From assembly GCF_016863655.1 (NCBI RefSeq), contig NZ_BOPH01000108.1:1-64000 (forward strand): a stretch of DNA of 64,000 nucleotides, read 5' to 3'. This document shows positions 33,283-41,873 of this stretch, piece after piece. The position numbers and the translations under genes were made by a program. Source of the stretch: Virgisporangium ochraceum. GTDB taxonomy: Bacteria > Actinomycetota > Actinomycetes > Mycobacteriales > Micromonosporaceae. Below the pieces are notes generated by a model. The model ran no database searches. It saw only the letters and a list, made by a program, of their open reading frames with translations, and was not told where the DNA came from. Within the stretch, counting starts at the first letter, position 1. Each line of letters starts with the position of its first letter.

Positions 33283-35199
33283 GTGACGATGGTGACCGAG
33301 CCTGCCGCGACCGGACCGTTCCTGTCCACTGTGGACGACGGGACCGGTCCGGACGAGCTGACCTGGGCCCTGGGCAAGGGGGAACGGGCGCTGGCCGCCG
33401 GTGACCCGGCCGCCAGCCGGCCCTGGTTCGTGATCGCCTACCAGGCCGCCGGGGAGCGCGGCGACGCCGCGGCGATGGCGCGCGCCGCCCTCGGCCTCGG
33501 CGGCGTCTGGGGAACCGGCGACCGGTCCACCACCGGCGCCGCCCTGCAGCGCAGCCGGCTGCGTCGCGCGCTCGACGCCCGGCCGGCGGACCCGTCGCTG
33601 GTCCGGCGGCTGCGCGGCCGGCTGGCCGCCGACCGGGGCGACCCCGGCCCCGTGCTCGACCTCGCGCGGGAGGCCCGGGCGGCCGGCGACCACGAGGCGT
33701 GGGTCGACCTGGCGGGCCTGGCCCACCACCGCATGCTCGGACCCGACCACGCGGCCGGGCGGCACCGGCTCGCGCTGGACCTCGTCGCCGAGGGCGCGCA
33801 CACCGGCCGCCCGGCGGTGCAGCGGCTCGGACTCATGTGGCGCACGGTGGACCTGCTGCTCGACGGCGACCCGCGCGCCGACGCGGCGCTGGCCGAGCTG
33901 CGCGCCTCCGGCCCGTCCGACCGCCACGACGCGGCCGGCACCGTGGTCCGCGCGGTCGACGTCATGCTCGGCGTGCGGGCCGGCCGGCTCGCGTGGGCCG
34001 GTGACGAGGCCGACCGCCTCGCCCGGGCCGGCGTCGCCGCCGGCGACCCGCACGCGCCGCGGTGGCACGCCAGCCAGGTCCTCGCCGTCCGCTGGTACCA
34101 GGGCCGGCTCGGCGACACGGTTCCGCGGCTCACCGAACTCGCCGCGTCCGGGTCCGGCGACGACCGCGACGCCGTCACCGCCGTGCTCGCGGTGGCCACG
34201 GCGCTGGCCGGCGACCACCGGCGGGCCGCCGGAGCGCTCGCCCGCCTCGGCGGCGGCGACCTGGGCCGGGTCTCCCGCACCGGCACCTGGCCGCTGACCC
34301 TCTACGCCGCCGTCGAGGCGGCCGCGCTCCTCGGCGACGTCGAGACGTCACGCACCGCGTACGACCTGCTCCTCCCGTTCGCCGACCGGCCGATGGTCGC
34401 CAGCCTCGGCGCGGTGTGCCTGGGCTCGACGCACCACGCGTTGGGCGTCGCGGCGATGACCCTCGGCCGGCCCGGCGTCGCCGTCACCCACCTACGGCGG
34501 GCGCTGCGGGCCAACCTCGCGCTGGAGCACTGGCCGGCCGTCGCCATGACCCGGTGGCGGCTGGCCGAGGCGCTCGACCCCGTCGACGGACCCGAGGAGG
34601 CCGCGGCCCTGCGGACGACCGCCCGCCAGGAGGCCGACGAGATCGGGCTGCGGCTGCCGGACTCGGGCCCGCCGCCGCGGTCCGGTCTGTCCTGGCGCCG
34701 CGGCGGCACGCACTGGACGGTGACGTTGGGCGGCCGGACCGCACACGTGCGCGACGGCCGGGGCGTGCGCTACCTCGCCGTGCTGACCGCCAACGCCGAC
34801 CGGGAGATCCTGGCCGCCACGCTGGTCTCCGGCCTCGCCGGCGACTGGGACGGCGGCACGCCGCCCGCGCCGCAGCCCGTGCTCGACGACGTGGCCCGAC
34901 GCCGGTACCAGGCGCGACTCGCCGAACTCACCGAGGCGATCGAGACCACCGGCGACGTGGACCGCCACGACCGGCTCACCCACGAGCGCGAGTGGCTGCT
35001 GCGGGAACTGGCCACCGCGGCCGGCTTCGGCGGGCGGGCCAAGACGTTCGTCACCAACGAGGAGCGCGCCCGCATCGCGGTCGGCAAGGCGATCCGCCGC
35101 GCGATCGGCCAGCTCGACCGGGTCTGCGCCGACATCGCCGGGCATCTGCGCGAGCACGTGCGGACCGGCCGGTACTGCGTCTACCTCACCGACCTGTAG
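33283..35199 (+). CDS. TPR-type protein with actinobacterial regulator C-terminal domain
   Basis: A protein of about 638 residues, nearly all helical, rich in Ala/Leu/Arg with TPR-like repeats between about 30 and 470. The C-terminal 110 residues (RYQARLAELTEAIETT through HEREWLLRELATAAGFGGR to EHVRTGRYCVYLTDL) match the closing domain seen in large actinobacterial AAA/LuxR-type regulators, but no P-loop is present. GTG 33283 or ATG 33289 is likely; an upstream GTG 33193 is open, but codons before 33283 lack the GC3 bias. Function unknown. Confidence 0.65.
   Translation: MTMVTEPAATGPFLSTVDDGTGPDELTWALGKGERALAAGDPAASRPWFVIAYQAAGERGDAAAMARAALGLGGVWGTGDRSTTGAALQRSRLRRALDARPADPSLVRRLRGRLAADRGDPGPVLDLAREARAAGDHEAWVDLAGLAHHRMLGPDHAAGRHRLALDLVAEGAHTGRPAVQRLGLMWRTVDLLLDGDPRADAALAELRASGPSDRHDAAGTVVRAVDVMLGVRAGRLAWAGDEADRLARAGVAAGDPHAPRWHASQVLAVRWYQGRLGDTVPRLTELAASGSGDDRDAVTAVLAVATALAGDHRRAAGALARLGGGDLGRVSRTGTWPLTLYAAVEAAALLGDVETSRTAYDLLLPFADRPMVASLGAVCLGSTHHALGVAAMTLGRPGVAVTHLRRALRANLALEHWPAVAMTRWRLAEALDPVDGPEEAAALRTTARQEADEIGLRLPDSGPPPRSGLSWRRGGTHWTVTLGGRTAHVRDGRGVRYLAVLTANADREILAATLVSGLAGDWDGGTPPAPQPVLDDVARRRYQARLAELTEAIETTGDVDRHDRLTHEREWLLRELATAAGFGGRAKTFVTNEERARIAVGKAIRRAIGQLDRVCADIAGHLREHVRTGRYCVYLTDL
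33324..33336. repeat. Iterated palindrome, site 6 (GTCCAC-T-GTGGAC)
   Basis: Near the start of the TPR protein; Ser-Thr-Val-Asp, Thr ACT. Confidence 0.85.
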
Positions 35200-35205
35200 A
35201 ACGGG

Positions 35206-36282
35206 TCAGGCGTCGCGCAGGCGCTGCAGGAACGCCGACTCGGCGTCGGCGGCCTTGCTGTCTGGCCACGGGCCGACCGGCACCAGCCGGATGTGCCGGC
35301 CGCGCGGGTCGAGGATGTGCCCGCCGTGCTTGAGCGGCCACAGCGTCACCGCCCGGTCGGCGATGACGAGGTCGGGGATGCGCGTGGTCAGGTTCGTCTC
35401 CAACGCCTCCACGTCGTCGAGCGAGGGCACCCAGACCGTGAACGTGAGGTTGTGCCGCCCGGTCAGCGACATGCACATGCGCACCTCCCGCAGCCCGGCG
35501 AGCTGCGCCGCGATCGGCGCCACCCCGCTGGGCGGCACCGAACCCCACAGCGTCACCGCCACCGGCCACCCGGACAGGTCGCGGGCGACCTCGCAGCGGT
35601 AGACCAGCAGCCGGTCGGCCTCCAGCCGGGCCAGGCGGCGCTGCACCGTCGTCGGGCTGAGCCCGGCCCGGTCGGCGATGTCCACGATGGACTGCCGGCA
35701 GTCGGTGCTCATCGCCGCGATGACGGCCATGTCGGTCTCGTCCGGGTCGGCCACCGGCCGGCCGGTGCCCGGGCGTGGAGGGCGGCCGCGCTGCAGCGCC
35801 GCGAGCGTGTCGCCGGTGAACCGGTGCAGCCGCCACCGGGTGCCGTCGGCGTGCAGCGTCGTCGCGACCTGTGACCGGATCCCGGTCACCCCGTCGAGCT
35901 CGCCGAGCCGGAAACCGACGTAGCGGGCCAGCGACGCGTGGTCGGCGAAGGCCGCCGTGACGAGCAGGTCGCAGGGACCGGTGGTGTGCACGACGTTGAT
36001 GGCGTGGGGATCGTCGAGAAGGTGCTCGGCCACCGAGTACAGCCGCGCGGGCGCGCAGTCGACCTCGATGACCGCGATGATGGGCGACACACCGGGCAGC
36101 CGCATCGGATGGCAGCTGATCCAGGCCAGCCCGGCCCCGGTCATCCGGGCCCACCGCCGCGCCGCCGTCGACGCCGACACCTCCACGGCCTGCCCGATCC
36201 GTTGCCAGTCGGCCCGTGGCGCCACCTGCAGGGCGGCGACGATCCGGACGTCGACATCGTCGAGCTCGCCAGGTTCGCGCAT
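35206..36282 (-). CDS. Lrp/AsnC-family regulator with two tandem units
   Basis: A 358-residue double AsnC regulator. The first winged-helix ([38 protein letters not shown]) and ligand domain are followed by a second HTH (DETDMAVIAAMSTDCRQSIVDIADRAGLSPTTVQRRLARLE) and RAM-like domain. ATG 36282 has GAAAGG six bases upstream; ATG 36297 is an alternative. It is divergent from the exporter at 36355 with a 14-base dyad between, so it probably controls that gene and itself. Confidence 0.87.
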   Translation of the reverse strand: MREPGELDDVDVRIVAALQVAPRADWQRIGQAVEVSASTAARRWARMTGAGLAWISCHPMRLPGVSPIIAVIEVDCAPARLYSVAEHLLDDPHAINVVHTTGPCDLLVTAAFADHASLARYVGFRLGELDGVTGIRSQVATTLHADGTRWRLHRFTGDTLAALQRGRPPRPGTGRPVADPDETDMAVIAAMSTDCRQSIVDIADRAGLSPTTVQRRLARLEADRLLVYRCEVARDLSGWPVAVTLWGSVPPSGVAPIAAQLAGLREVRMCMSLTGRHNLTFTVWVPSLDDVEALETNLTTRIPDLVIADRAVTLWPLKHGGHILDPRGRHIRLVPVGPWPDSKAADAESAFLQRLRDA

Positions 36283-36301
36283 CGCGGCCCTTTCCATCGT
36301 C

Positions 36302-36315
36302 GAATGTAGACATTC
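36302..36315. promoter_or_regulatory. Dyad GAATGT-AG-ACATTC between regulator and exporter
   Basis: A perfect 6+6 inverted repeat with a 2-base centre in the 72-base gap between the divergent AsnC regulator and MFS gene. Its AT-rich arms stand out from the GC-rich surroundings. A likely operator for the AsnC protein. Confidence 0.65.
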
Positions 36316-36354
36316 TGATCGCGGTGAACCGGCGGGAGCCACAGACTGTCGGGC

Positions 36355-37770
36355 ATGCGCTACGCCCCCACCACCCGGACGGGCGCCGGCGTGCGCCTGC
36401 TCGTGCTCGTCGAGGTCACCAGCGGCTTCCTCCAGTACGGCCTCGTGCCGTTGCTGCCCCGGATCGGTGACCGGCTCGACGTGTCCGACGCCGCGCTGTC
36501 GTGGGTGATGGCCGTGCACCTGCTCGCCGGTGCGGCCTGCGTGCCGGTCCTGGGCCGGCTGGGCGACCGGCACGGACACCGGCGGCTGCTGCGGGTCAGC
36601 GTGGTGCTGGTCGCCGCGGGCACGCTTCTCGTGGCGCTCGCCCCGACGTTCGGGCTGCTCCTGCTGGGCCGGGTGCTGCAGGGTCCGATCGCGGCGCTGC
36701 TGCCGCTGGAGATCGCGCTCGTGCGCGGCGCGTTGCCGGTCGCCTCCGCCCGCCGCGCGGTGTCCCTGCTGGTCGGCGGGCTCACGTTCGGCGCGCTGCT
36801 GGGCGCGGTGACGACCGCCGCCGTCGAGGCGGTCACCGGCGAGCTGTGGTTGGCCCTGCTGGTGCCGGCCGCCATGACGCTCGGCTGCGTGGTGCTGTGC
36901 CTCCTCGGCGTACCGGAGTCGGTGCCGCTGCCCGGCGTGCGGATGGACTGGCCCGGCGCCGCCCTGCTCGCCGCCGCCACGGTCGGCCTGCTGGTCGGGC
37001 TGTCCACTGTGGACAGCAATGCTGCGGTGGCGCTCGTCGGGGCCGCGGCCGGCGTCGCGCTGCTGGCCGTCTTCGGCGCCGTCGAGCTGCGGACCGGGGA
37101 CCCGCTGGTCGACCTGCGCGGGCTGACCGACCGGCGGGTGCTGCCCTACTACGGCGCGAGCGCGCTCTTCGGCGTGGTGTACTTCGGCACCCAGGCACCC
37201 CAGAGCGCGTTCCTGGCCGCCGATCCCGGCACCGACGGGTACGGCTTCGCGCTGAGCCCGATCGCCATCTCGCTCGTGCTCCTGCCGGCGATCGGGTGCA
37301 GCATCGTCGCGTCGCTGTCGTCCGCGCGCCTGGCCCGGCGCGTCGGCTACCGCGCCTGCGTCGTCGCGGCGTTCGCGGTCCTCGCCGCCGGGTTCGCCGC
37401 CATGGTCGCGGCGCGCGGCAGTCTCCCCGCGCTGTGCCTCACCGTCGCGGTGATCGGCAGTGGCGTCGGCCTGGCGCTCGGCACGCTGCCCACCGTCATC
37501 GTGGAGAGCGCTCCGCCGGAGCGGTCGGGCATCGCCACCGCCCTCTACAACAACACCAAGATGGTGGGCGGCGCCGTGGCCGGCGGCGCCTTCGCGGCGT
37601 TGACCGCGTGGCGGACGCCGGCCGGCACGGACGTGCCTGACGAGTCGAGCTTCCTGGCGATCTGGGTCGTCGCCGCCCTGGGCGCGGCCTGCGCAGCGCT
37701 CGCGGCCGCGCGGGTGCCGGCGGTCAGAACCGGTAGTGCAGCACGACTGTCCCCCGCCGCGACCAGGTGA
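36355..37770 (+). CDS. MFS transporter (about 14 helices)
   Basis: A 471-residue exporter-type permease. GRLGDRHGHRR is motif A; LLLGRVLQGPIAALLPLEIALVRG and FGTLLGAV-like helices follow. The protein has a hydrophobic middle helix pair typical of DHA2 carriers. Its last 47 bases overlap the convergent methyltransferase gene. Divergent AsnC control suggests export of an amino acid or small metabolite. Confidence 0.88.
   Translation: MRYAPTTRTGAGVRLLVLVEVTSGFLQYGLVPLLPRIGDRLDVSDAALSWVMAVHLLAGAACVPVLGRLGDRHGHRRLLRVSVVLVAAGTLLVALAPTFGLLLLGRVLQGPIAALLPLEIALVRGALPVASARRAVSLLVGGLTFGALLGAVTTAAVEAVTGELWLALLVPAAMTLGCVVLCLLGVPESVPLPGVRMDWPGAALLAAATVGLLVGLSTVDSNAAVALVGAAAGVALLAVFGAVELRTGDPLVDLRGLTDRRVLPYYGASALFGVVYFGTQAPQSAFLAADPGTDGYGFALSPIAISLVLLPAIGCSIVASLSSARLARRVGYRACVVAAFAVLAAGFAAMVAARGSLPALCLTVAVIGSGVGLALGTLPTVIVESAPPERSGIATALYNNTKMVGGAVAGGAFAALTAWRTPAGTDVPDESSFLAIWVVAALGAACAALAAARVPAVRTGSAARLSPAATR
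37002..37014. repeat. Iterated palindrome, site 7, extended to 15 bases
   Basis: TGTCCAC-T-GTGGACA in the MFS gene at 36355; Ser-Thr-Val-Asp in a loop between helices, Thr ACT. Confidence 0.85.
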
Positions 37771-38548
37771 GGCTGCGCGCGGCCAGCCGGTGGTACAACC
37801 GCCACACCCACGGGAACTCGGCGACCTCGGGCTCCCGGCTGAGCAGGATCTCCCGCACCAGGCGCAGCCGCGGGTTCCAGCGCTCGGGTTCACGCGGGTC
37901 GTCCATGCCCGGAAACCGGATCAGGTCGGCGACCGACCTGGTGCCCGGCGTGTGCCTCGTCAGCCAGACCACCGACCGGCTGTAGCTGTTGAAGACCAGC
38001 TCGCCGCCCGGGAAGTGGCTGATGAGCCGGTTCCACAACGCCACCAGCTCCGGCTTGGTCAGGAAGCCCATCAGTCCGTCGGCCACGACGAGCGCGGGCC
38101 GGTCGGTCGGCACCGCGGTCAGCCAGTCCTCGGTGCGCACGTCGGCGCCGATGACGTGTGCGTGGGGCCGCGCGGGAACCAGCCGCTCACGGGCCGCGGC
38201 GACCGCGGGGAGGTCGACGTCGTACCAGTCGACGGTGTCGGGGACCTCGATGCGGGTGTGCCGGGTGTCGAGGCCGGCGCCGAGGTCCAGCACGACGGCG
38301 TCCGGGTGCCGGGCGATGAAGCCCGCGGTCACCTCGTCGAGCTTCTTCGCCCGCAGCGCGGCGCTGACCCGCATGTTCGGGTCGATCGTGAGGCTGCGGT
38401 AGTCGTAGTCGAGCGTGCGCACGATCCGGTCGGCCGCGGCGTCGCCGAGGATCGGGCGGGCCGAGCGGTAGTCGAGGGCCCGGGCGCACAGCGTGACCCA
38501 CAGGCTGTTCTCGAGCGGCGTGAACGCGGGCAGTGTCGTGGCGGTCAT
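37724..38548 (-). CDS. SAM-dependent O-methyltransferase, LCMT/TcmP-like
   Basis: A 274-residue class I methyltransferase. VVLDLGAGLDTRHTRIEVPDTVDWYDVDLPAV holds the SAM motif and acidic ribose contact; ALVVADGLMGFLTKPELVALWNRL is typical of the leucine carboxyl methyltransferase/TcmP group, which methylates carboxylates or phenols of polyketides and peptides. It could tailor the NRPS product encoded nearby. It is preceded by an 89-base gap from the LAL regulator. Confidence 0.87.
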   Translation of the reverse strand: MTATTLPAFTPLENSLWVTLCARALDYRSARPILGDAAADRIVRTLDYDYRSLTIDPNMRVSAALRAKKLDEVTAGFIARHPDAVVLDLGAGLDTRHTRIEVPDTVDWYDVDLPAVAAARERLVPARPHAHVIGADVRTEDWLTAVPTDRPALVVADGLMGFLTKPELVALWNRLISHFPGGELVFNSYSRSVVWLTRHTPGTRSVADLIRFPGMDDPREPERWNPRLRLVREILLSREPEVAEFPWVWRLYHRLAARSLTWSRRGTVVLHYRF

Positions 38549-38637
38549 CGTCCGTCCTCCTCCATGGTGTCGCCATCAGCCTGGCCGCGCGTGGGCGATG
38601 GGACGTCCACCGGAAGGTGGAGCGCGGGGTGGAACCG

Positions 38638-41616
38638 TCAGTCCAGCAGCCCGATCGCGCGGGCGCGGGCCACCGCCTCGGTGCGGCGGCGGACACCGAG
38701 CTTGCCGTACAGGTGGATGAGGTGCGTCTTGACCGTGCTCAACTCCACGTACAGTTCGGCCGCGATGCCGGCGTTCGACCGGCCGACCGCGAGCAGCCGC
38801 AGAACGTCGAGCTCGCGGGCCGTCAACGGCGCGACCGGCCCGCCCCGGCCCGGTTCCCGTGCCTGTTCCCGTGCCGCGAGGAGGGCCGCGATCGGCTCGC
38901 CCTCGTCGCGGAAGGGACGGGTGACGCCCTCCGGCCCGGCCAGGGTGACCGCCTCGCCGGCCGCCGCGAGCGCGGACCGGCGATCGCCCCGGGCGTCGGC
39001 CGCCAGGGCCCGCAGGATCAGCACCCGCAGCCGCAGCCAGCCCAGTCCCGCGTCCTCTGCCAGCCGGGCGGCGGCGTCGAGGTGCACCCGTGCGCGGTCG
39101 AGCAGCTCCGCGTCCCCGGTCACCCGTCCCTGTGCCACGAGAACCCGCGCCGGTGTGACGGCGCCGGCCTCGACGGCGGCCGCGCCGAACCGGAGCAGGT
39201 CCGGCAGCGCCGCGGCGGCGACCGGCGCTGTCCAGGCGACAGCGGTGGCCCACCCGACGGCGGCGGCTCCGTCACCGGTCGCCAGCAGTACCCGCGCCTC
39301 GGCCGCCTCCAGGAGCCGCGTCACCATCGCGTACGGCCCGTGCCGCACCAGCGGCCCGACGTCGTCGAGCAGCGCCCGCGCCGCGGCCGCGTCGCCAGTC
39401 GCGAGGTGCAACCGGACGACCGGCAGGCACGCCAGCAGCACCAGCGGTGGCGCGTTGCCGAACTCGCGCGGCGCGACCAGCCCTCGCATCGCGTGGGGCC
39501 GCGCGGCGTCCAGGTCGTCGGCGTCGATCAGCAGGTCGGCGAGCGCGGCCTCCAACCGCCCCAGAATCGAGGGGACCGCGTGCGCGCTGGCCCAGTCCAG
39601 CGCCGCCCTCGCGGTGGACAGCGCCTCCCGGCGGGCTCCCCGCAGCCGCAGCACGGTGACCTGTTGCGTGGTCGCGGTGAGGCTGCCCTGCACCAGCCCG
39701 GCGGCCCGGTCGGTCGCGGCGGCGCCGGCGAAGGCCCGCTCGGCCCGGTCGAGCCGGCCCGACGCCAGCGCGGCCTGGCCCAGGCTGACACCGGCGATGC
39801 CCCGGAACGCCGGCTCGTCGGGCGGGAGGTCGGCGAGCGCGCGCTCCGCCCAGGTGACGGCCAGCTCCGGCGCGGTGTCGGGCGAGACGGTCGCCAGGTA
39901 GGCACGCGTGGCCGCGACCGCTCCCCGGGCGCGGGCGCCGTCGGTTCCGGACGGCGCGTCGCCGGCCGCGGGCAGGGCGGACGCGGCGGCCTCCGTCCAG
40001 GCGGTGGCGGGCTCCAGGTCGACCCGGTGGATGAGCAGCCACGCGTGGGCCAGGCACAGCATCGGCCGGCCGCGGACGACGCGCTCCGGCAGCGCCGCCA
40101 GGCCGTCGGCCAGGATCCGGTGGACGCTCATCGTCGCGAACATGGCCGGGGCCAGCGCCTCGACCCAGGCGGCGGCGTCCTCCGTCGCCCCGCCGGCCAC
40201 GGCGTGACCGATTGCCTCCGGCAGCAGGCCCTCCCGGCCCAGCCAGGCGCTGGCCCGCCGGTGCAGGGCCGCCACCGCCTCCGGGCCGGCCTCGCGGGCC
40301 AGGCGGGCCCGCAGCGCGTCGGCGAACAGGCGGTGGAAGCGGTACCAGACCCGGTGGGTGTCGAGCGGCACGACGAACAGGTTCGACCGCTCCAGGTCCT
40401 CGAGAAGCTCCTGGCCCGACGCGGTGCCGACCACGGCGTCGCACAGCGGCGCGCACAGCCGGTCGAGCACGCTGACCTGGAGGAGGAACCGGCGCGTGGC
40501 CGGCGGTTGGCGCTCCAGGACCTCGGCCAGCAGGTAGTCGGCGACCAGCCGGTGCCCGCCGGTGAATGCGGCCACGACCGACGACGGGTCGGCGCGCTCG
40601 CGCAGGGCCAGCCCGGCCAGCTGGAGGCCGGCGGCCCACCCCTCGGTGCGCTCGACCAGGTCGGTCACCTGCGCCGGCCGCAGGCTCAGCCCGTCCAACA
40701 GTGTCTGTGCCTCGCGGACGCTGAAGCTCAGCTCGGGAGCCCGCACCTCGGTCAGCTGGCGCCGGGCGCGCAGCCGCGGCAGGGGCAGCGGCGGGTCCTC
40801 CCGGCTGGCGATCACCAGGTGCAGCGCCGGCGGCAGGTGGTCGAGCAGGAGCGCGATGGCGGTGTGCACGCCCGGGTCGCGGACCGCGTGGTAGTCGTCC
40901 AGCACCAGCACTCCGGGCGCGGGAAGGTCGACCAGGTCGTTGACGAGCGCGGTCACCACGACCTCGGGCCGGGCCGGGCGCGGCGCGTCGAGCCAGGCCC
41001 GGGCCGTGCGCCCGCAGCCCGGCGCCACGCTCTGGCAGGCGGCGACGAGGTAGCGGAGCACCTGGTCGGCGGTCTGGTCGCGGTCGTCGAGCGTGAGCCA
41101 CGCGACGCGCCGGTCGACCTGCGCGAGCCAGGCGGCGAGCAGGCTGGTCTTGCCGGCACCGGCCGGCGCCGACAGCAGCGAGCAGCGGCCCGTGGCGAGG
41201 CCGGCGTTGAGCCGGGCGACGAGGCGGGGCCGGGGCACGAGGTCGGCGCGCGGCTGCGGCACGAACCACTTGGTCGCCAGCAGCAGCACCTCGGCGCCGG
41301 CCGGTTCCACCCGCGCGATCCGTTCGCTGAGCGTGGTGGCCGCACCGACCAGGCGCTCGTGCGTGAGGTCCTCGCCGCGGCCCAGGTACACCTTGTGCTG
41401 GCGGCCGGCGGCGGTGCGGTACGCGACCCAGTAGGCGCCGCCGCGCCGGCGGCGCTCCTTGCGGGCGGTGAAGACCCCTTCGGGGGACCGGAACGCGAAC
41501 GACCGGGACGCCCCGTCATCCAGCCACGCGAACCAGGCCGGCGAGCCCACGGCCGGGCCGGTCGTGCCGGGGGCGTCCCGCAGCTGTCCCTCTGCCACCG
41601 AGGGGATCCGCCTCAT
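38638..41616 (-). CDS. Large LuxR-family (LAL/MalT-like) transcriptional activator
   Basis: A 992-residue regulator. Residues 1-115 form an unusual basic, aromatic N-terminal region (WFAWLDDGASRSFAFRSPEG then YWVAYRTAAGRQHKVYLG). The P-loop SAPAGAGKTSLL is at about 149-160, Walker B is GVLVLDDYHAVRD, a MalT-like helical repeat domain follows, and the C-terminus is a LuxR HTH (LTARELDVLRLLAVGRSNAGIAAELYVELSTVKTHL). ATG 41616 has GGGGA upstream. Its place beside the NRPS suggests it activates that cluster in response to a ligand. Confidence 0.9.
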   Translation of the reverse strand: MRRIPSVAEGQLRDAPGTTGPAVGSPAWFAWLDDGASRSFAFRSPEGVFTARKERRRRGGAYWVAYRTAAGRQHKVYLGRGEDLTHERLVGAATTLSERIARVEPAGAEVLLLATKWFVPQPRADLVPRPRLVARLNAGLATGRCSLLSAPAGAGKTSLLAAWLAQVDRRVAWLTLDDRDQTADQVLRYLVAACQSVAPGCGRTARAWLDAPRPARPEVVVTALVNDLVDLPAPGVLVLDDYHAVRDPGVHTAIALLLDHLPPALHLVIASREDPPLPLPRLRARRQLTEVRAPELSFSVREAQTLLDGLSLRPAQVTDLVERTEGWAAGLQLAGLALRERADPSSVVAAFTGGHRLVADYLLAEVLERQPPATRRFLLQVSVLDRLCAPLCDAVVGTASGQELLEDLERSNLFVVPLDTHRVWYRFHRLFADALRARLAREAGPEAVAALHRRASAWLGREGLLPEAIGHAVAGGATEDAAAWVEALAPAMFATMSVHRILADGLAALPERVVRGRPMLCLAHAWLLIHRVDLEPATAWTEAAASALPAAGDAPSGTDGARARGAVAATRAYLATVSPDTAPELAVTWAERALADLPPDEPAFRGIAGVSLGQAALASGRLDRAERAFAGAAATDRAAGLVQGSLTATTQQVTVLRLRGARREALSTARAALDWASAHAVPSILGRLEAALADLLIDADDLDAARPHAMRGLVAPREFGNAPPLVLLACLPVVRLHLATGDAAAARALLDDVGPLVRHGPYAMVTRLLEAAEARVLLATGDGAAAVGWATAVAWTAPVAAAALPDLLRFGAAAVEAGAVTPARVLVAQGRVTGDAELLDRARVHLDAAARLAEDAGLGWLRLRVLILRALAADARGDRRSALAAAGEAVTLAGPEGVTRPFRDEGEPIAALLAAREQAREPGRGGPVAPLTARELDVLRLLAVGRSNAGIAAELYVELSTVKTHLIHLYGKLGVRRRTEAVARARAIGLLD

Positions 41617-41681
41617 CCCGTCCCCATCCGCGAGCGAGTACCCAACGTACCCAACCCACGGCCCGGCGGTCGAGAGCGCGG

Positions 41682-41873
41682 CTACCCCGGGTCGGGGTCC
41701 GCGGGCGCGAGACCGGTCCGGCGCAGGTGGTCCAGGCACGCGGCGCGGCCGGTCGCGGGGTGCACCACCGTCCAGCCCGCCGGTACGTCGACGAACGTGG
41801 GCCACAGGGAGTGGTCGCCGTCGGCGTTGGTCAGGACGACGAACGTGCCGTCGGGATCGTCGAAGGGGTTCAC
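41682..41873 (-). CDS. MbtH-like NRPS chaperone
   Basis: A 63-residue MbtH protein: [24 protein letters not shown] then VDVPAGW, with [12 protein letters not shown] at the end. The conserved Trp pair is present; Gly-Asp-His replaces the usual Glu-Gln-His. GTG 41873 overlaps the NRPS stop by GTGA. MbtH proteins bind the adenylation domain and allow its folding and activity. Confidence 0.93.
   Translation of the reverse strand: MNPFDDPDGTFVVLTNADGDHSLWPTFVDVPAGWTVVHPATGRAACLDHLRRTGLAPADPDPG

Noticed and set aside
33272-33293. Inverted repeat ACCATCG...CGATGGT over the TPR protein start
   Set aside because: Seven-base arms over a start codon region; could be an RNA hairpin but nothing else supports a regulatory role.
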